Assembly (NCBI GenBank): GCA_964472785.1
Contig: CAYYMH010000002.1
Coordinates: 62,001-126,000 of the forward strand
DNA from: CAYYMH01 sp964472785
GTDB lineage: Bacteria > Zhuqueibacterota > Zhuqueibacteria > Thermofontimicrobiales > Thermofontimicrobiaceae
DNA: 64,000 nt
Direction: 5' to 3'
Under the pieces are notes generated by a model, which made no database searches, was not told the origin of the DNA, and saw only the letters and a list, made by a program, of their open reading frames with translations. Every line of letters begins with the position of its first letter. Positions within the stretch are counted from its first letter, which is position 1. The translations under genes and the position numbers were made by a program. This document shows positions 27,080 through 36,340 of the stretch, piece after piece.

Positions 27080-29233
27080 TTATTTGATGTAGCCTAAAGC
27101 TCTCAATTTTTGTCGTGTTTTTTCATCAAGCGCATTTCCATCTTTATTCAATGATTCTTTTATTGGTTCAAAAGAATTCATCCAATTTAAAATCTTTCGG
27201 TTAAATATCTCTTCCAAATCAGGACTTTCAGAAACAATATTCTGCGATTCCAATGAATCATTGGTTAAATTAAAAAGTTCATTTTTGTTATTCGTTGATT
27301 TGATATATTTATATATTTCCTGATTTTGATCATCATAAATCGCTTTTATATCTCTGGCATAGCGCTCAACATTTATATCTAAATTTTTAGTCTGAAATAA
27401 TTCAGATACAATCTGATGATTAATGTTCTCAAAATCCTGCCCCTGAACTTTTGCTGGTATCTCCAAGCCCATTAATTTTAAAATTTCGGGCATCAGGTCA
27501 ACGGTTTGAATGTATTTCTGAGAAGTTCCTGTTCTTTTCATCTGCTTTTGATATTTTATAATCAGCGGAACATGTATCAGTTCATTATACAATTCCATGG
27601 TATGTCCGAAAGAATAATGTTCACCAAAAAGATGACCATGGTCCGACAACACAGCGATAATTGAATTATCATAAAGATTTAATTTTTTAAGCTTATCTAG
27701 TAAAACCCCAACGTGGTTGTCCAAAAATAACATTTTATTGTCCAACCAGTCTTTATTCACCTGTTTTTGCTGATCTGTTAAAGATTTCTCTTTATATACA
27801 ATCGCCTCCACATCCAATGAATTGTACATTCTCGTCCAATCACCCCAGTCAATACCAAAGTAATCATCATATTTTCCGGGAAAATACTTTCCGCCGGTAT
27901 GGGGTTCCATATAATTCAAAAATAGGAAGAAGGGATTAGTTTCATTCTCCTCTACCCACCTAATTGCTGTTTTGTTTACGCTTGGAGCAAGCTGATATAC
28001 ATTAATTCTGAACAGTCCCAAATCATTCCAAATATTGGGATAGACCTGACCACAAAATAATCCCCAGAAAAAATCACTAAACTCATTGACTTTTGAATAA
28101 TAGAAATTAAAGCCCTGATCGAAATTAGCGTTTGAGCTTAGGATGGTATTTGATATGACAGCTCCGGTATTATAACCATTCTTCTGAAGAACTTCGGCGA
28201 TTGTTACTGCTTCGAGCGGAAGAAACTTAAAAAGGCCATTTTCATTTTTTTTCGCGAACCGGGCTCCATGTTTTGATGTATACATACCCGTAAACATGGA
28301 CGCGTGGGATGGTATTGTCCAGGGGGCAGTTGAAATGTAATTGGTAAACATGACTCCGTCTTGTGCAAACCTGTCAATGTTCGGAGTTGTTATTCTATCG
28401 TTTCCGTAACATGAAAATTGATCTTTTCGAGCTGTATCCAAAACAATCCAGATTACATTTGGCTTGTTTGAGTTTTGCCGAAAAGCAGCTTCGTTATATT
28501 CTTCATTGAAAAATTGAGCCATACTTGGTTTTTTCAAAACTTGCGGTAACAAAATAAAAATCAATAAAGCGATACCCAATCCGGCTAAATACTGATACTT
28601 CGCCGGAAATTTAAGTTTGATCAGGATTGCATCCCACATCAGTTTAAGCGCTAGTGAAAAGTAAGGAATTATCATCAAAAGTACAGTTAATAAAATGACG
28701 TTTAACTTATTGTCCGGGGGATCGGCGAAATTTAGCTTCAATATATTAAATAACGCTGTACCCATGAATGTGACTAAAGATAGCTGGATTAAATCACTTA
28801 TGCTTGAAAATTTCTTACGTAAGCTTTCAACCTTATGCGCTAAGAATCCAAGAATAAAAACACTCGCAATCAAAATAATATTTATACCAATCGCCCGTAA
28901 ATTTAGCAGATTAAACCAACCGGTTAACCTGACATTTAAAATAACATAATCGTATAAAAACAGAAAGAAAATGAAATTCATTACAAAGGGATTGAGGTTT
29001 ATCCTGAATCGTTTTTGAATATAATTCAATATTAAATTAAATATCATACTCACAAACGTAAACATAAAAATATAGCCAACAAAAAAGCCAATATAAGTAC
29101 GCGCTGAGAATATGGCATGTTGTAGTCCTAAATATAAATCGACCACGCCCAAAATAAATCCAATGAGCAGGCCAAATAACATGCTTTTTTTCATTCCAAT
29201 TTTTGAGTCAGGATTTAATTCATCTTGTTTCAT
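27080..29233 (-). CDS. Membrane-anchored sulfatase-family protein with Thr at the nucleophile site and LGYIK tail
   Basis: A 717-residue protein. The first 235 residues hold about six membrane helices. The periplasmic domain has alkaline-phosphatase-superfamily motifs: WIVLDTARKDQFSCYG (about 259), APWTIPSHASMFTG (about 301) and AVLSDHGHLFGEH (about 525). In true sulfatases the C/S-x-P-S-R site is converted to formylglycine; here it reads T-I-P-S-H, so a formylglycine-dependent sulfatase is unlikely. A Thr nucleophile, as in phosphodiesterases and phosphoethanolamine or phosphoglycerol transferases, fits better. The protein ends DEKTRQKLRALGYIK, a tail shared with two other proteins here. It is placed between the two related phosphodiesterases (18 and 41 bp gaps), which suggests joint work on one envelope substrate. 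Confidence 0.85.
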   Translation of the reverse strand: MKQDELNPDSKIGMKKSMLFGLLIGFILGVVDLYLGLQHAIFSARTYIGFFVGYIFMFTFVSMIFNLILNYIQKRFRINLNPFVMNFIFFLFLYDYVILNVRLTGWFNLLNLRAIGINIILIASVFILGFLAHKVESLRKKFSSISDLIQLSLVTFMGTALFNILKLNFADPPDNKLNVILLTVLLMIIPYFSLALKLMWDAILIKLKFPAKYQYLAGLGIALLIFILLPQVLKKPSMAQFFNEEYNEAAFRQNSNKPNVIWIVLDTARKDQFSCYGNDRITTPNIDRFAQDGVMFTNYISTAPWTIPSHASMFTGMYTSKHGARFAKKNENGLFKFLPLEAVTIAEVLQKNGYNTGAVISNTILSSNANFDQGFNFYYSKVNEFSDFFWGLFCGQVYPNIWNDLGLFRINVYQLAPSVNKTAIRWVEENETNPFFLFLNYMEPHTGGKYFPGKYDDYFGIDWGDWTRMYNSLDVEAIVYKEKSLTDQQKQVNKDWLDNKMLFLDNHVGVLLDKLKKLNLYDNSIIAVLSDHGHLFGEHYSFGHTMELYNELIHVPLIIKYQKQMKRTGTSQKYIQTVDLMPEILKLMGLEIPAKVQGQDFENINHQIVSELFQTKNLDINVERYARDIKAIYDDQNQEIYKYIKSTNNKNELFNLTNDSLESQNIVSESPDLEEIFNRKILNWMNSFEPIKESLNKDGNALDEKTRQKLRALGYIK

Positions 29234-29251
29234 TATTCAATTCCCTCAAAT

Positions 29252-31342
29252 TCATTCACAAAACAATGTTTTACCGTCCATATACCCGGGAGCTTTAATA
29301 CCAAAAAGATCTAAAACAGAAGGCGCAATATCAATAATCCTCGGAGCGTTGCTGTTGAGTTTTCTGTTTGAAAATACAACACCAGGTACCAATTTCGGAT
29401 CCAAACAATGATCCGCCCCCCAACTTTTTGTATTATCCACAAATACCGGTTCATTAATTTTCCCGGTCACTGAATTCCATGATGCTCGATAACCCTCTTT
29501 ATAACCGACAATCAGATCTAATGCATTACTTACGTAAGGTCCTTTCAAAACTTTGGCTGTATCGAACACTTCACTGATTGCCACTTCATTTTTTTCTTCA
29601 TCATAAAGGCTATTAAGTTTTTTGATCAACTCGGCTTTTAAATTTTCTGATTCCTGACCAGGCTCGATAATACCATGAGCTTCCCTTCCATTCAGATTTA
29701 GATAAATCCCAGCCAGGCCAAAAGCATAGGCCTTTGTGTTCGTCCAGTCAACATCTTCAAACCATTCACCGGACCCATTCGCTCCGTCTTTTAATTTCAG
29801 ATAACCGTTTTCTTTCAACCAAGTGTTCAAATTGATTCCGCGTTTGAACTGCTTGAAACCATGATCAGACATAACAAAAAGCGCGGTATCGTCATCGATT
29901 TGATCCAAAACACGACCAATAAGTTTGTCCATTTTAATGTAAAGGTCTTCGATCACATTTTCGTATTTTCCGTTATACCCAACTATAGCCGGATGTTCAG
30001 GATCGAGGAATCGCAGAAACATGTGCTGAATTCTATCGGTTGTGTCAAAAACGCAAACCAGAAGTCCCTTATCTGTCTTTTTCAACGCGTTGAAAAACAT
30101 CTCCTCGCGCTCATCATGAATATCATAACATTGTTTCAAGAAATCATCTTCGTCAATAATTTTTTCATTTAACGCCCAGGTATCTTCCGCTAATCCTAAC
30201 GTAGCATATTTACCTTGATGTTTCGAAAGGTATGTGCCGTAATTTTTCGGATGCGATATCGGAAGCGCTGCTTTTTCAGGATCGATATTAATTGGCGTGA
30301 CATAAAGCTTAAATTCAGGTTCCGTATCCAGTACCAAAAACCGGCAAATTCCGGTTACTTTGATGCCCAAACCCGCTTTGAATTTTAATTCGATCCAATC
30401 CGAATACCGACCCTTCTCCAATTCGATTTTTTGATCATTGATCGACATGATCATTTTATCATTCTTGAAATTGATGGTAAAGGGCAATTTCATTTTTTTC
30501 TGATCCACCCGAATCGGATTCGGCGGCCCTTCAAGTTTGGATTTCAGAATCCCATTCTCTCGTTCTAACTGCATTCTTTCACCGCCAGTATGCTTCCCAT
30601 TATTGTTTGACGTCGTGTAATATGTAAAAGAACCTTGCGTTCCTCTGAGGTCAGGTACGCACATACCGGACAACAGTAAACCGTCAAATTTTTCCGGCGG
30701 AAATGTAATCGGGACTCTCAATACTGTGGAAAAAACGCCCCGTTTTCCCAAGATTTTCCAGAACGGTTCACTCTTGCGAAGTAATTTGATGACCGGTTTT
30801 CCGATGGGTAATTGATATTTTCCTATTTTAATTGTTTTGTTCGTGCCACCGATATGTGCCGACGATAAGACTGGAAAATACGTGTTCTTATCCCGGCTCA
30901 AAAAATCGAAGATATTATGTTTCCCCGGATTAACACCGGATAAAAAAGAAGACCAGGCAACAGGGGAAATGGAAGGGTACGTCGTCTGCAATTTTTTAAA
31001 GCTACCCTTGTCAGCGATTTTTTTAAAATTGGGCAACTTATCTTCATTGATGAATTTTTGAGCCAACTCAGGATCGAATCCATCCAAACCAACAATCACG
31101 GCTCGCTTAACCTTGCTGTTTTTGTAGGCATTTTTTCCGATGATTGATTTATATAAAGCACGGACAGGCCAGGTTAATACACTTATTATCGCCAGAAAGA
31201 ATGCAATAAAAAGAGTGAAGAATGATGTAATGAGTGCAAAACCGGCACCGGGTCCGACATAGGCATAAGCGATTTTACATTCCGCAAACACAAATAATAT
31301 AAGCGAAAACAAAATGATCAGTATATAATTCTTTTTGGCCAT
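29252..31342 (-). CDS. Membrane-anchored type I phosphodiesterase/alkaline-phosphatase-superfamily enzyme
   Basis: A 696-residue paralogue of the protein at 25050. Its N-terminus differs: a signal-like segment (about 7-25), the motif AYVGPGAGFALI and a second hydrophobic stretch (about 33-58), so it is probably tethered in the inner membrane. Catalytic motifs are VIVGLDGFDPEL (about 86), SISPVAWSSFLSG (about 124), GKHNIFDF, FVMSDHGF (about 490) and ADHCLDPKLVPGVVF (about 644). The closing segment IIDIAPSVLDLFGIKAPGYMDGK is typical of the superfamily. Residue spacing between the motifs matches the Tat-exported paralogue, pointing to duplication. It is the first gene of the five-gene cassette running down to 23984, after a 368-bp upstream region that probably holds the promoter. 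Confidence 0.87.
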   Translation of the reverse strand: MAKKNYILIILFSLILFVFAECKIAYAYVGPGAGFALITSFFTLFIAFFLAIISVLTWPVRALYKSIIGKNAYKNSKVKRAVIVGLDGFDPELAQKFINEDKLPNFKKIADKGSFKKLQTTYPSISPVAWSSFLSGVNPGKHNIFDFLSRDKNTYFPVLSSAHIGGTNKTIKIGKYQLPIGKPVIKLLRKSEPFWKILGKRGVFSTVLRVPITFPPEKFDGLLLSGMCVPDLRGTQGSFTYYTTSNNNGKHTGGERMQLERENGILKSKLEGPPNPIRVDQKKMKLPFTINFKNDKMIMSINDQKIELEKGRYSDWIELKFKAGLGIKVTGICRFLVLDTEPEFKLYVTPINIDPEKAALPISHPKNYGTYLSKHQGKYATLGLAEDTWALNEKIIDEDDFLKQCYDIHDEREEMFFNALKKTDKGLLVCVFDTTDRIQHMFLRFLDPEHPAIVGYNGKYENVIEDLYIKMDKLIGRVLDQIDDDTALFVMSDHGFKQFKRGINLNTWLKENGYLKLKDGANGSGEWFEDVDWTNTKAYAFGLAGIYLNLNGREAHGIIEPGQESENLKAELIKKLNSLYDEEKNEVAISEVFDTAKVLKGPYVSNALDLIVGYKEGYRASWNSVTGKINEPVFVDNTKSWGADHCLDPKLVPGVVFSNRKLNSNAPRIIDIAPSVLDLFGIKAPGYMDGKTLFCE

Positions 31343-31710
31343 AAGTAATCCCTGAAGATGATTTCCCTATATTTTTTTAACTTTGGTATGAATAGCCGAT
31401 AAGATGTACCTTTAGTGATCTCATAAACGGGTTTTCATTTGCAATATTTATACCACTTCAGATAATTAATAGTATTTACTATAAGTTATTAAATATTAAT
31501 CATTATAATCCGCAGTTAAATAAACGAGTTATGTTCCATTGACAAACAATTGTTAGTTAATGAAACAAAAAGATTTTATTTTTTAATATGGACTTGTTGA
31601 AACAAGTGAGTAAATGCAGGTTTTAGTGGGAATAGCATTAGGTGCGATTATATTCCTGATAAAATATGAATCGCACCAAATATTTGAGTTGGCACCAACA
31701 ATAATTTCTT
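31343..31710 (-). promoter_or_regulatory. Intergenic region upstream of the phosphatase cassette with several inverted repeats
   Basis: 368 bp without a gene between cysC and the cassette. It holds a 6-bp inverted repeat ATAGTA-tt-TACTAT (31469-31482), an ACTTGT-tgaa-ACAAGT hairpin (31592-31607) and the larger hairpin listed separately. A minus-strand TATAAT at about 31503-31508 could be a -10 box for the cassette, but no good -35 box lies at the right spacing. The short palindrome near it could be an operator. These are visual calls in AT-rich DNA. Confidence 0.4.
31641..31677 (-). terminator. Hairpin downstream of cysC
   Basis: GGTGCGATT-ATATT (31641-31654) pairs with AATAT-G-AATCGCACC (31663-31677), with one bulged base. 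It is the strongest stem in this intergenic region and begins about 33 bp past the cysC stop. No T run follows on the minus strand, so it may stabilise the 3' end rather than terminate transcription. Confidence 0.4.
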
Positions 31711-32319
31711 TTAGTCGATGATTCCTTTTTCCTTCAAGTAATTAATCACAATATCAGCGCATTCTTCGACAGATTGCTTATGCGTCTCGATACGGATTTC
31801 CGGATTTTCTGGTTCTTCGTAAGGAGCAGAAATGCCTGTAAATTCAGGAATGATACCGGCTCGCGCTTTTTTAAATAATCCCTTGGGATCTCTTTTTTCG
31901 CACTCTTCCAACGGACAGTAAACATAAATTTCAATAAATTCTCCATCCCCGGCAAGTTCGCGTGCTTTTTGCCGGTCCGCCCGATAGGGTGAAATAAAAG
32001 AAGTTAAGTTTATTATTCCGGCATTTGAAAAAAGGTGAGCCACTTCGCCAATTCGACGAATATTCTCCTCACGATCTTCTGGTGAAAACCCCAAATCTTT
32101 ATTAAGACCATGTCTAATGTTATCTCCATCCAGTACAAAAGTCGCGTTTCCCTTTTCATACAATTTTCGTTCGACCCCATTCGCCACTGTTGATTTCCCT
32201 GAACCGGAAAGACCGGTGAACCAGAGTGTCACACCTTTCTGTCCAAGTAATTTTTCTCGCGCTTGCTTTGGGATGTGTCCCTCATGCCACGTAATATTGG
32301 TGGCTTTTTGCTTTACCAT
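31711..32319 (-). CDS. cysC: Adenylyl-sulfate kinase
   Basis: A 202-residue cytoplasmic enzyme that phosphorylates adenosine 5'-phosphosulfate to PAPS with ATP. Visible are the P-loop GLSGSGKST (about 35-43), VLDGDNIRHGLNKDLGFS (APS and Mg binding), EENIRRIGEVAHLF, the TSFISPYRADR segment and the FIEIYVYCPLEECEKRDPKGLFKKAR lid region. Length and order match stand-alone CysC. It follows sat by 18 bp on the same strand. PAPS serves either sulfate assimilation or sulfotransferases; no PAPS reductase or cysteine-synthesis gene is in the window. Placement among exopolysaccharide genes therefore favours polymer sulfation, which is an inference. Confidence 0.97.
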   Translation of the reverse strand: MVKQKATNITWHEGHIPKQAREKLLGQKGVTLWFTGLSGSGKSTVANGVERKLYEKGNATFVLDGDNIRHGLNKDLGFSPEDREENIRRIGEVAHLFSNAGIINLTSFISPYRADRQKARELAGDGEFIEIYVYCPLEECEKRDPKGLFKKARAGIIPEFTGISAPYEEPENPEIRIETHKQSVEECADIVINYLKEKGIID

Positions 32320-32337
32320 AGTCCGATTCCTTTATCT

Positions 32338-33504
32338 TTATTGGTTTTTGTAGTAATCGATTAATATTTCAACAACCTCGGGTCTGCCAAATTCTTTAGG
32401 AGGCATTTCACCTTCAGATAACATGCGACGCAATTCTGTTCCGCTAATCATACATCGATCTTCTGCTGTGTGCGGGCAGGTTTTCATCGACGCCATGCCA
32501 TCACATTTATAACACCAGAACGTCCAGTCGATATTGAGTGGTTTTATTTTTAGTTCACCATCTTCGAACCGATTGAAAATTTCCTGTGCATCGAATGGAC
32601 CATAATAATTTCCAACACCGGCGTGATCTCTGCCAATGATCATGTGGCTGCAGCCAAAATTCTGCCGGAAAATAGCATGTAGCACAGCTTCTCTGGGACC
32701 ACCATAGCGCATTTCCATTGGATACACTTTCATGACAACGCGATCTTTAGGATAATATTTGTCCAGCAGAACTTCGTAACATTTCATACGAACATCCGCC
32801 GGTATATCGCCAGCTTTTAGTTTCCCAACCAGCGGATGAATAAACAGTCCGTCGCTTACTTCAAGCGCGATTTTGGTGCAGTATTCATGGGAGCGATGGA
32901 TCGGATTCCGCACCTGAAATCCGGCGACTGTTGACCAGCCATTTTCTTCAAACAGTCTTCGAGTCTCATCAGGTCGTGCATAATGTTCGGCAAAGAGTTC
33001 CGGATACGTTCCTTCACTAAAAGCCTTTACCGGTCCGCCTAAGAGGACTTCTCCCTGATCATAAACCTTTGCAACGCCGGGATGGTTTTCATCCTCTGTG
33101 CCAAAAACTTCTTTTGCTTCCCTCTTTTTATCATAGGTGAATTTTTCCTGGACTTCCATTGATCCCATCAATTCTCCGGTTTCCTCATCCACTAACGCAA
33201 CCTGCTCTCCTTCTTTGATAGAATCCGCTTGTTCTTTGGATACCGAAAGTGTTATCGGAATGGGCCAGACCAACCCGCTATCAAGATGCATATCTTTGAC
33301 AACGTTTTCGTAATCTTTTTTCGTCATAAATCCGGTCAACGGGCTGAATGCACCCATCGCCATCATAATGAGATCTGATGTTTCGCGGGATGTCATTTTG
33401 ACTGATTTTAATGATCCAGCCTTCTTTTTTTCTGTAATCAAATCATTATCTTTTAATAATAGTGGAAATAAGTTTCCACCATGCGGCGGTACTAATTTAC
33501 TCAT
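32338..33504 (-). CDS. sat: Sulfate adenylyltransferase (homomeric ATP sulfurylase)
   Basis: A 388-residue ATP sulfurylase that makes adenylyl sulfate from sulfate and ATP. It shows the nucleotide-binding QVRNPIHRSHE (about 195-205), GRDHAGVGNYYGPFDAQEIF (about 289) and a cysteine cluster WCYKCDGMASMKTCPH...C (about 325-345) that fits the structural zinc site of many prokaryotic Sat enzymes. It is the homomeric Sat type and unrelated to CysDN. It begins the sat-cysC pair, 18 bp apart, and lies 46 bp after the heparinase-like gene, so it is probably within the long polysaccharide operon. The enzyme itself is certain; its use for sulfating a polysaccharide is inferred from its surroundings. Confidence 0.97.
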   Translation of the reverse strand: MSKLVPPHGGNLFPLLLKDNDLITEKKKAGSLKSVKMTSRETSDLIMMAMGAFSPLTGFMTKKDYENVVKDMHLDSGLVWPIPITLSVSKEQADSIKEGEQVALVDEETGELMGSMEVQEKFTYDKKREAKEVFGTEDENHPGVAKVYDQGEVLLGGPVKAFSEGTYPELFAEHYARPDETRRLFEENGWSTVAGFQVRNPIHRSHEYCTKIALEVSDGLFIHPLVGKLKAGDIPADVRMKCYEVLLDKYYPKDRVVMKVYPMEMRYGGPREAVLHAIFRQNFGCSHMIIGRDHAGVGNYYGPFDAQEIFNRFEDGELKIKPLNIDWTFWCYKCDGMASMKTCPHTAEDRCMISGTELRRMLSEGEMPPKEFGRPEVVEILIDYYKNQ

Positions 33505-33550
33505 ATTGGTTGTTCTCCTTCAGATACTTTTGGTTATGATCAAATTCAAA

Positions 33551-36169
33551 TTATTTTAAGTTAATTTCGAAACTTTCAACAATGTCGCCGTTATCGTTTT
33601 CCCGTAAATATGCGACATCACCATCACTAACGAATTTATGAAACGCTTTTGAACCCACCTTTTGATGAGATATCATAATATAATCTGTCCATTTTCCGTT
33701 TTCAAACTTTAAACATATTGCTTCAGTCTCCGGCAATTCATGCCCATGTAATTCAACTGCTACTTTCTCCAGTTTCATTTTTCTCATCTTTACGTCTTCA
33801 GGAAAAGGATACAAAACCGTATTAAAAGATGTTGATCCCTTTGATCTTTTTGAATATATCACAGCAGGAGCTGGTTCTTTTCTATTATAACCTTTGGAAA
33901 CCCAACCCTGAATCGGATCGTCAGAGCCTTCTAATATCTTTAAATCCAGTTGATCAGGGTTTAATGGAAAAATTGCTAAATTTGCTTCTTGTCTATTTTG
34001 AGTAGAAATTACCTTCTTTCCATTTACCGACAATTCTGTTGGCACAAAATGGAAGAATTGTTCGTAACTATGTTCACCATCCGTAAGTAACAAATCCGAT
34101 ACAACCCAATATTCTGGTTTAATAAAAACAATCTTTCTGATATGTTTGACAGAGCGATCAATCTTTTCTTTGTAATTACCGTAACCGTTACTATATTCAC
34201 CCTGGATATAATCATATTTAGTATTCGACTTCCAAATATTTTCATTTGAATAAGACGAATTATAAATCCATAAATTTTTATCATAAAATCGGGACTGACT
34301 CTTCCCGTCAACAACAATCGTATTGTGACCGGTGGAACGATGAAAATAATCGACATATTTATTAGACGCATCGCTTGTATATGTCCCGACATCACAGATC
34401 ATTGTTTTCCCAAAAGCACTGCATTCAAAACCCAATTTATCATCATGTCCATGAGCTGACCCATATGGACCTCCATCAAAAATGAAGTAGTTGGCGTTAG
34501 CACTCCAGTCTGTCCGCATTACATAGTAACCAGCATCCGGGAGTTGGCAAGGGGTATAGGCGGGCTTTGTCCCTTGTTTTCCAAACGTTCCGGCATACAG
34601 AAAATCTCCTCTATTATATTTTTCTGCTGCCTCCGTTAATATTAAATTAAAATTTTCCGGCGGGAAACCGTCATTAATCTCCGGCAGTTCACCATCGGGT
34701 CTCATGACATTCATTAAGAATTCGTACATCTTAATTATTTTCTCTTTTCCATTTAAAGAACGCCCATTTTTTCTTTCCAAATCCAAAAAGCCTTCGAATT
34801 GCCGAATGACAAGCCATTGATAACCAGTTGATAATTCACAATAAGAACCATCATCATTTATCTCTGTTTCAATTGCATTTTCAACCCGCTCATAAGCGAT
34901 GTCCTCCCATTCTTTGGCCAATTTGAATTCTGGAAAATATGTGGACACATACGCCAATCCTCTGCTTTCCATTAACAAATGATTCCTCGTCGGCGATTTA
35001 AAAAGTTTTAGAAATTGAGCGTGGTTATAAATTGAAGCAAGCATTAATTTCAAGGTTTCATCTTTAAAAGAATCAGAAGATTTAAAAATATAATAGAGCT
35101 TAATCCAACTGACATACATTCTTTCCCCGACATCCATCAACCGCCAGGTAAAACTTTTCTCATTCTTCCATTTCTGGGGAGGATTTTGAACAATCCAATT
35201 AAAAATTAAATCATTAAACTCTTTGGCATATTTTTCATCCCCTGTTTTGTGATAAGCCCACCCTAATCTATGAAATTGCCGATGAGAATTCAACTTCCAA
35301 ATCCACTCATTATTAACATCCGGATTTTTAGTCCAGTCAATTTGTTCACCAAGATAATAGGTTTTACCCACATTTTTAAACTTATGATCCAAAATTTCTT
35401 TCGCTGCAAAAATTACTTGTGCAGAATCCAATTGATTTATTTCCTCAAAATCAACCAGAGAACTATCCGTTTTTTTGATTCTAAAGTAATCTAACAGCGC
35501 TGATTTTGCGTCTTTATTGTTTCCTTGTTTATTCAATTGTTTAATATGTTCTAAACCTGGATAATCCAGGTTGAAAAGATTGATAAATTTCTTATCGGGA
35601 ACAGTTTTACTGGTATTTATGAAGCTATTATTCGTTGCAGTAATATAGACAAGAATATTAAAAATTAAAAATATCACAATCAACAGAACAAATAATTTTT
35701 GATTATAAAATCGCCTCACTTTTGGGGAATTGATTTCAAATTTAATCCTTTTCAAAATCACCAGCCCAACACTCAAACTTACGATAAATAACACAGCATT
35801 TCCAACGATGCTTTTTATTTCATAAAAACCAGGGAATACATTCTTATTGAAATAATAACCTCCAAGCGTAAAAATGAGCAAAGTAATTATGGACGGAAAA
35901 ATCGCTTTCCTGGCTATTTTTACATATTCTATTAAAATTAAAAATATTATAAGAATTAAAGAAAAAATCAAAACATTTTTATTAATCGAAAATTTAAACA
36001 AATAGACAACAACTTTTTTCAGATTATCAGGTGTGTAATTGTTCTGTTGAATAAATATAAGACATCTTGATATCCCAACAAGGATCCCAAACAACAAACC
36101 ATAATACAAACCCAATTTAAAAGAGTTACAAAATCGATTAATAAATTCATTCTTAAAATTCAGAAACAT
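33551..36169 (-). CDS. Membrane-anchored heparinase II/III family protein
   Basis: An 872-residue protein. Residues 1-190 hold about five membrane helices, which is unusual for the family. Then comes an (alpha/alpha) toroid (about 215-530) and a heparinase II/III-type beta-sandwich (about 540-790). Conserved pieces include FTWRLMDVGERMYVSW, SPTRNHLLMESRGLAY, RPDGELPEINDGFPP, DAGYYVMRTDW, FDGGPYGSAHGHDDK (about 564-578), and FHRSTGHNTIVVDGKSQ. Families PL12/PL15/PL21-like lyases cleave uronate polymers; relatives in exopolysaccharide operons probably act on the polymer during export. The membrane tether would keep the enzyme at the inner membrane, facing the periplasm. It lies 46 bp upstream of sat. 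Lyase activity is inferred; the exact family is uncertain. Confidence 0.82.
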   Translation of the reverse strand: MFLNFKNEFINRFCNSFKLGLYYGLLFGILVGISRCLIFIQQNNYTPDNLKKVVVYLFKFSINKNVLIFSLILIIFLILIEYVKIARKAIFPSIITLLIFTLGGYYFNKNVFPGFYEIKSIVGNAVLFIVSLSVGLVILKRIKFEINSPKVRRFYNQKLFVLLIVIFLIFNILVYITATNNSFINTSKTVPDKKFINLFNLDYPGLEHIKQLNKQGNNKDAKSALLDYFRIKKTDSSLVDFEEINQLDSAQVIFAAKEILDHKFKNVGKTYYLGEQIDWTKNPDVNNEWIWKLNSHRQFHRLGWAYHKTGDEKYAKEFNDLIFNWIVQNPPQKWKNEKSFTWRLMDVGERMYVSWIKLYYIFKSSDSFKDETLKLMLASIYNHAQFLKLFKSPTRNHLLMESRGLAYVSTYFPEFKLAKEWEDIAYERVENAIETEINDDGSYCELSTGYQWLVIRQFEGFLDLERKNGRSLNGKEKIIKMYEFLMNVMRPDGELPEINDGFPPENFNLILTEAAEKYNRGDFLYAGTFGKQGTKPAYTPCQLPDAGYYVMRTDWSANANYFIFDGGPYGSAHGHDDKLGFECSAFGKTMICDVGTYTSDASNKYVDYFHRSTGHNTIVVDGKSQSRFYDKNLWIYNSSYSNENIWKSNTKYDYIQGEYSNGYGNYKEKIDRSVKHIRKIVFIKPEYWVVSDLLLTDGEHSYEQFFHFVPTELSVNGKKVISTQNRQEANLAIFPLNPDQLDLKILEGSDDPIQGWVSKGYNRKEPAPAVIYSKRSKGSTSFNTVLYPFPEDVKMRKMKLEKVAVELHGHELPETEAICLKFENGKWTDYIMISHQKVGSKAFHKFVSDGDVAYLRENDNGDIVESFEINLK

Positions 36170-36340
36170 AATAAGAGCCCTAAAAAGTCAGTTAAAATCC
36201 AAATACCTTCAAAGCTGATATTTAACATTTATTTCAGCAAAAAATTTGAAATGAGTATGAATAGCAGGTAATAATTTTTACAAGAGGAACTTTTTTTCTC
36301 TTCAAAATTTATCTAAAAATTGAACAAATAAAATAACCTG

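Noticed and set aside
31539..31544. TTGACA on the plus strand as a -35 box
   Set aside because: No TATAAT-like box follows at 16-18 bp and no plus-strand gene lies downstream.
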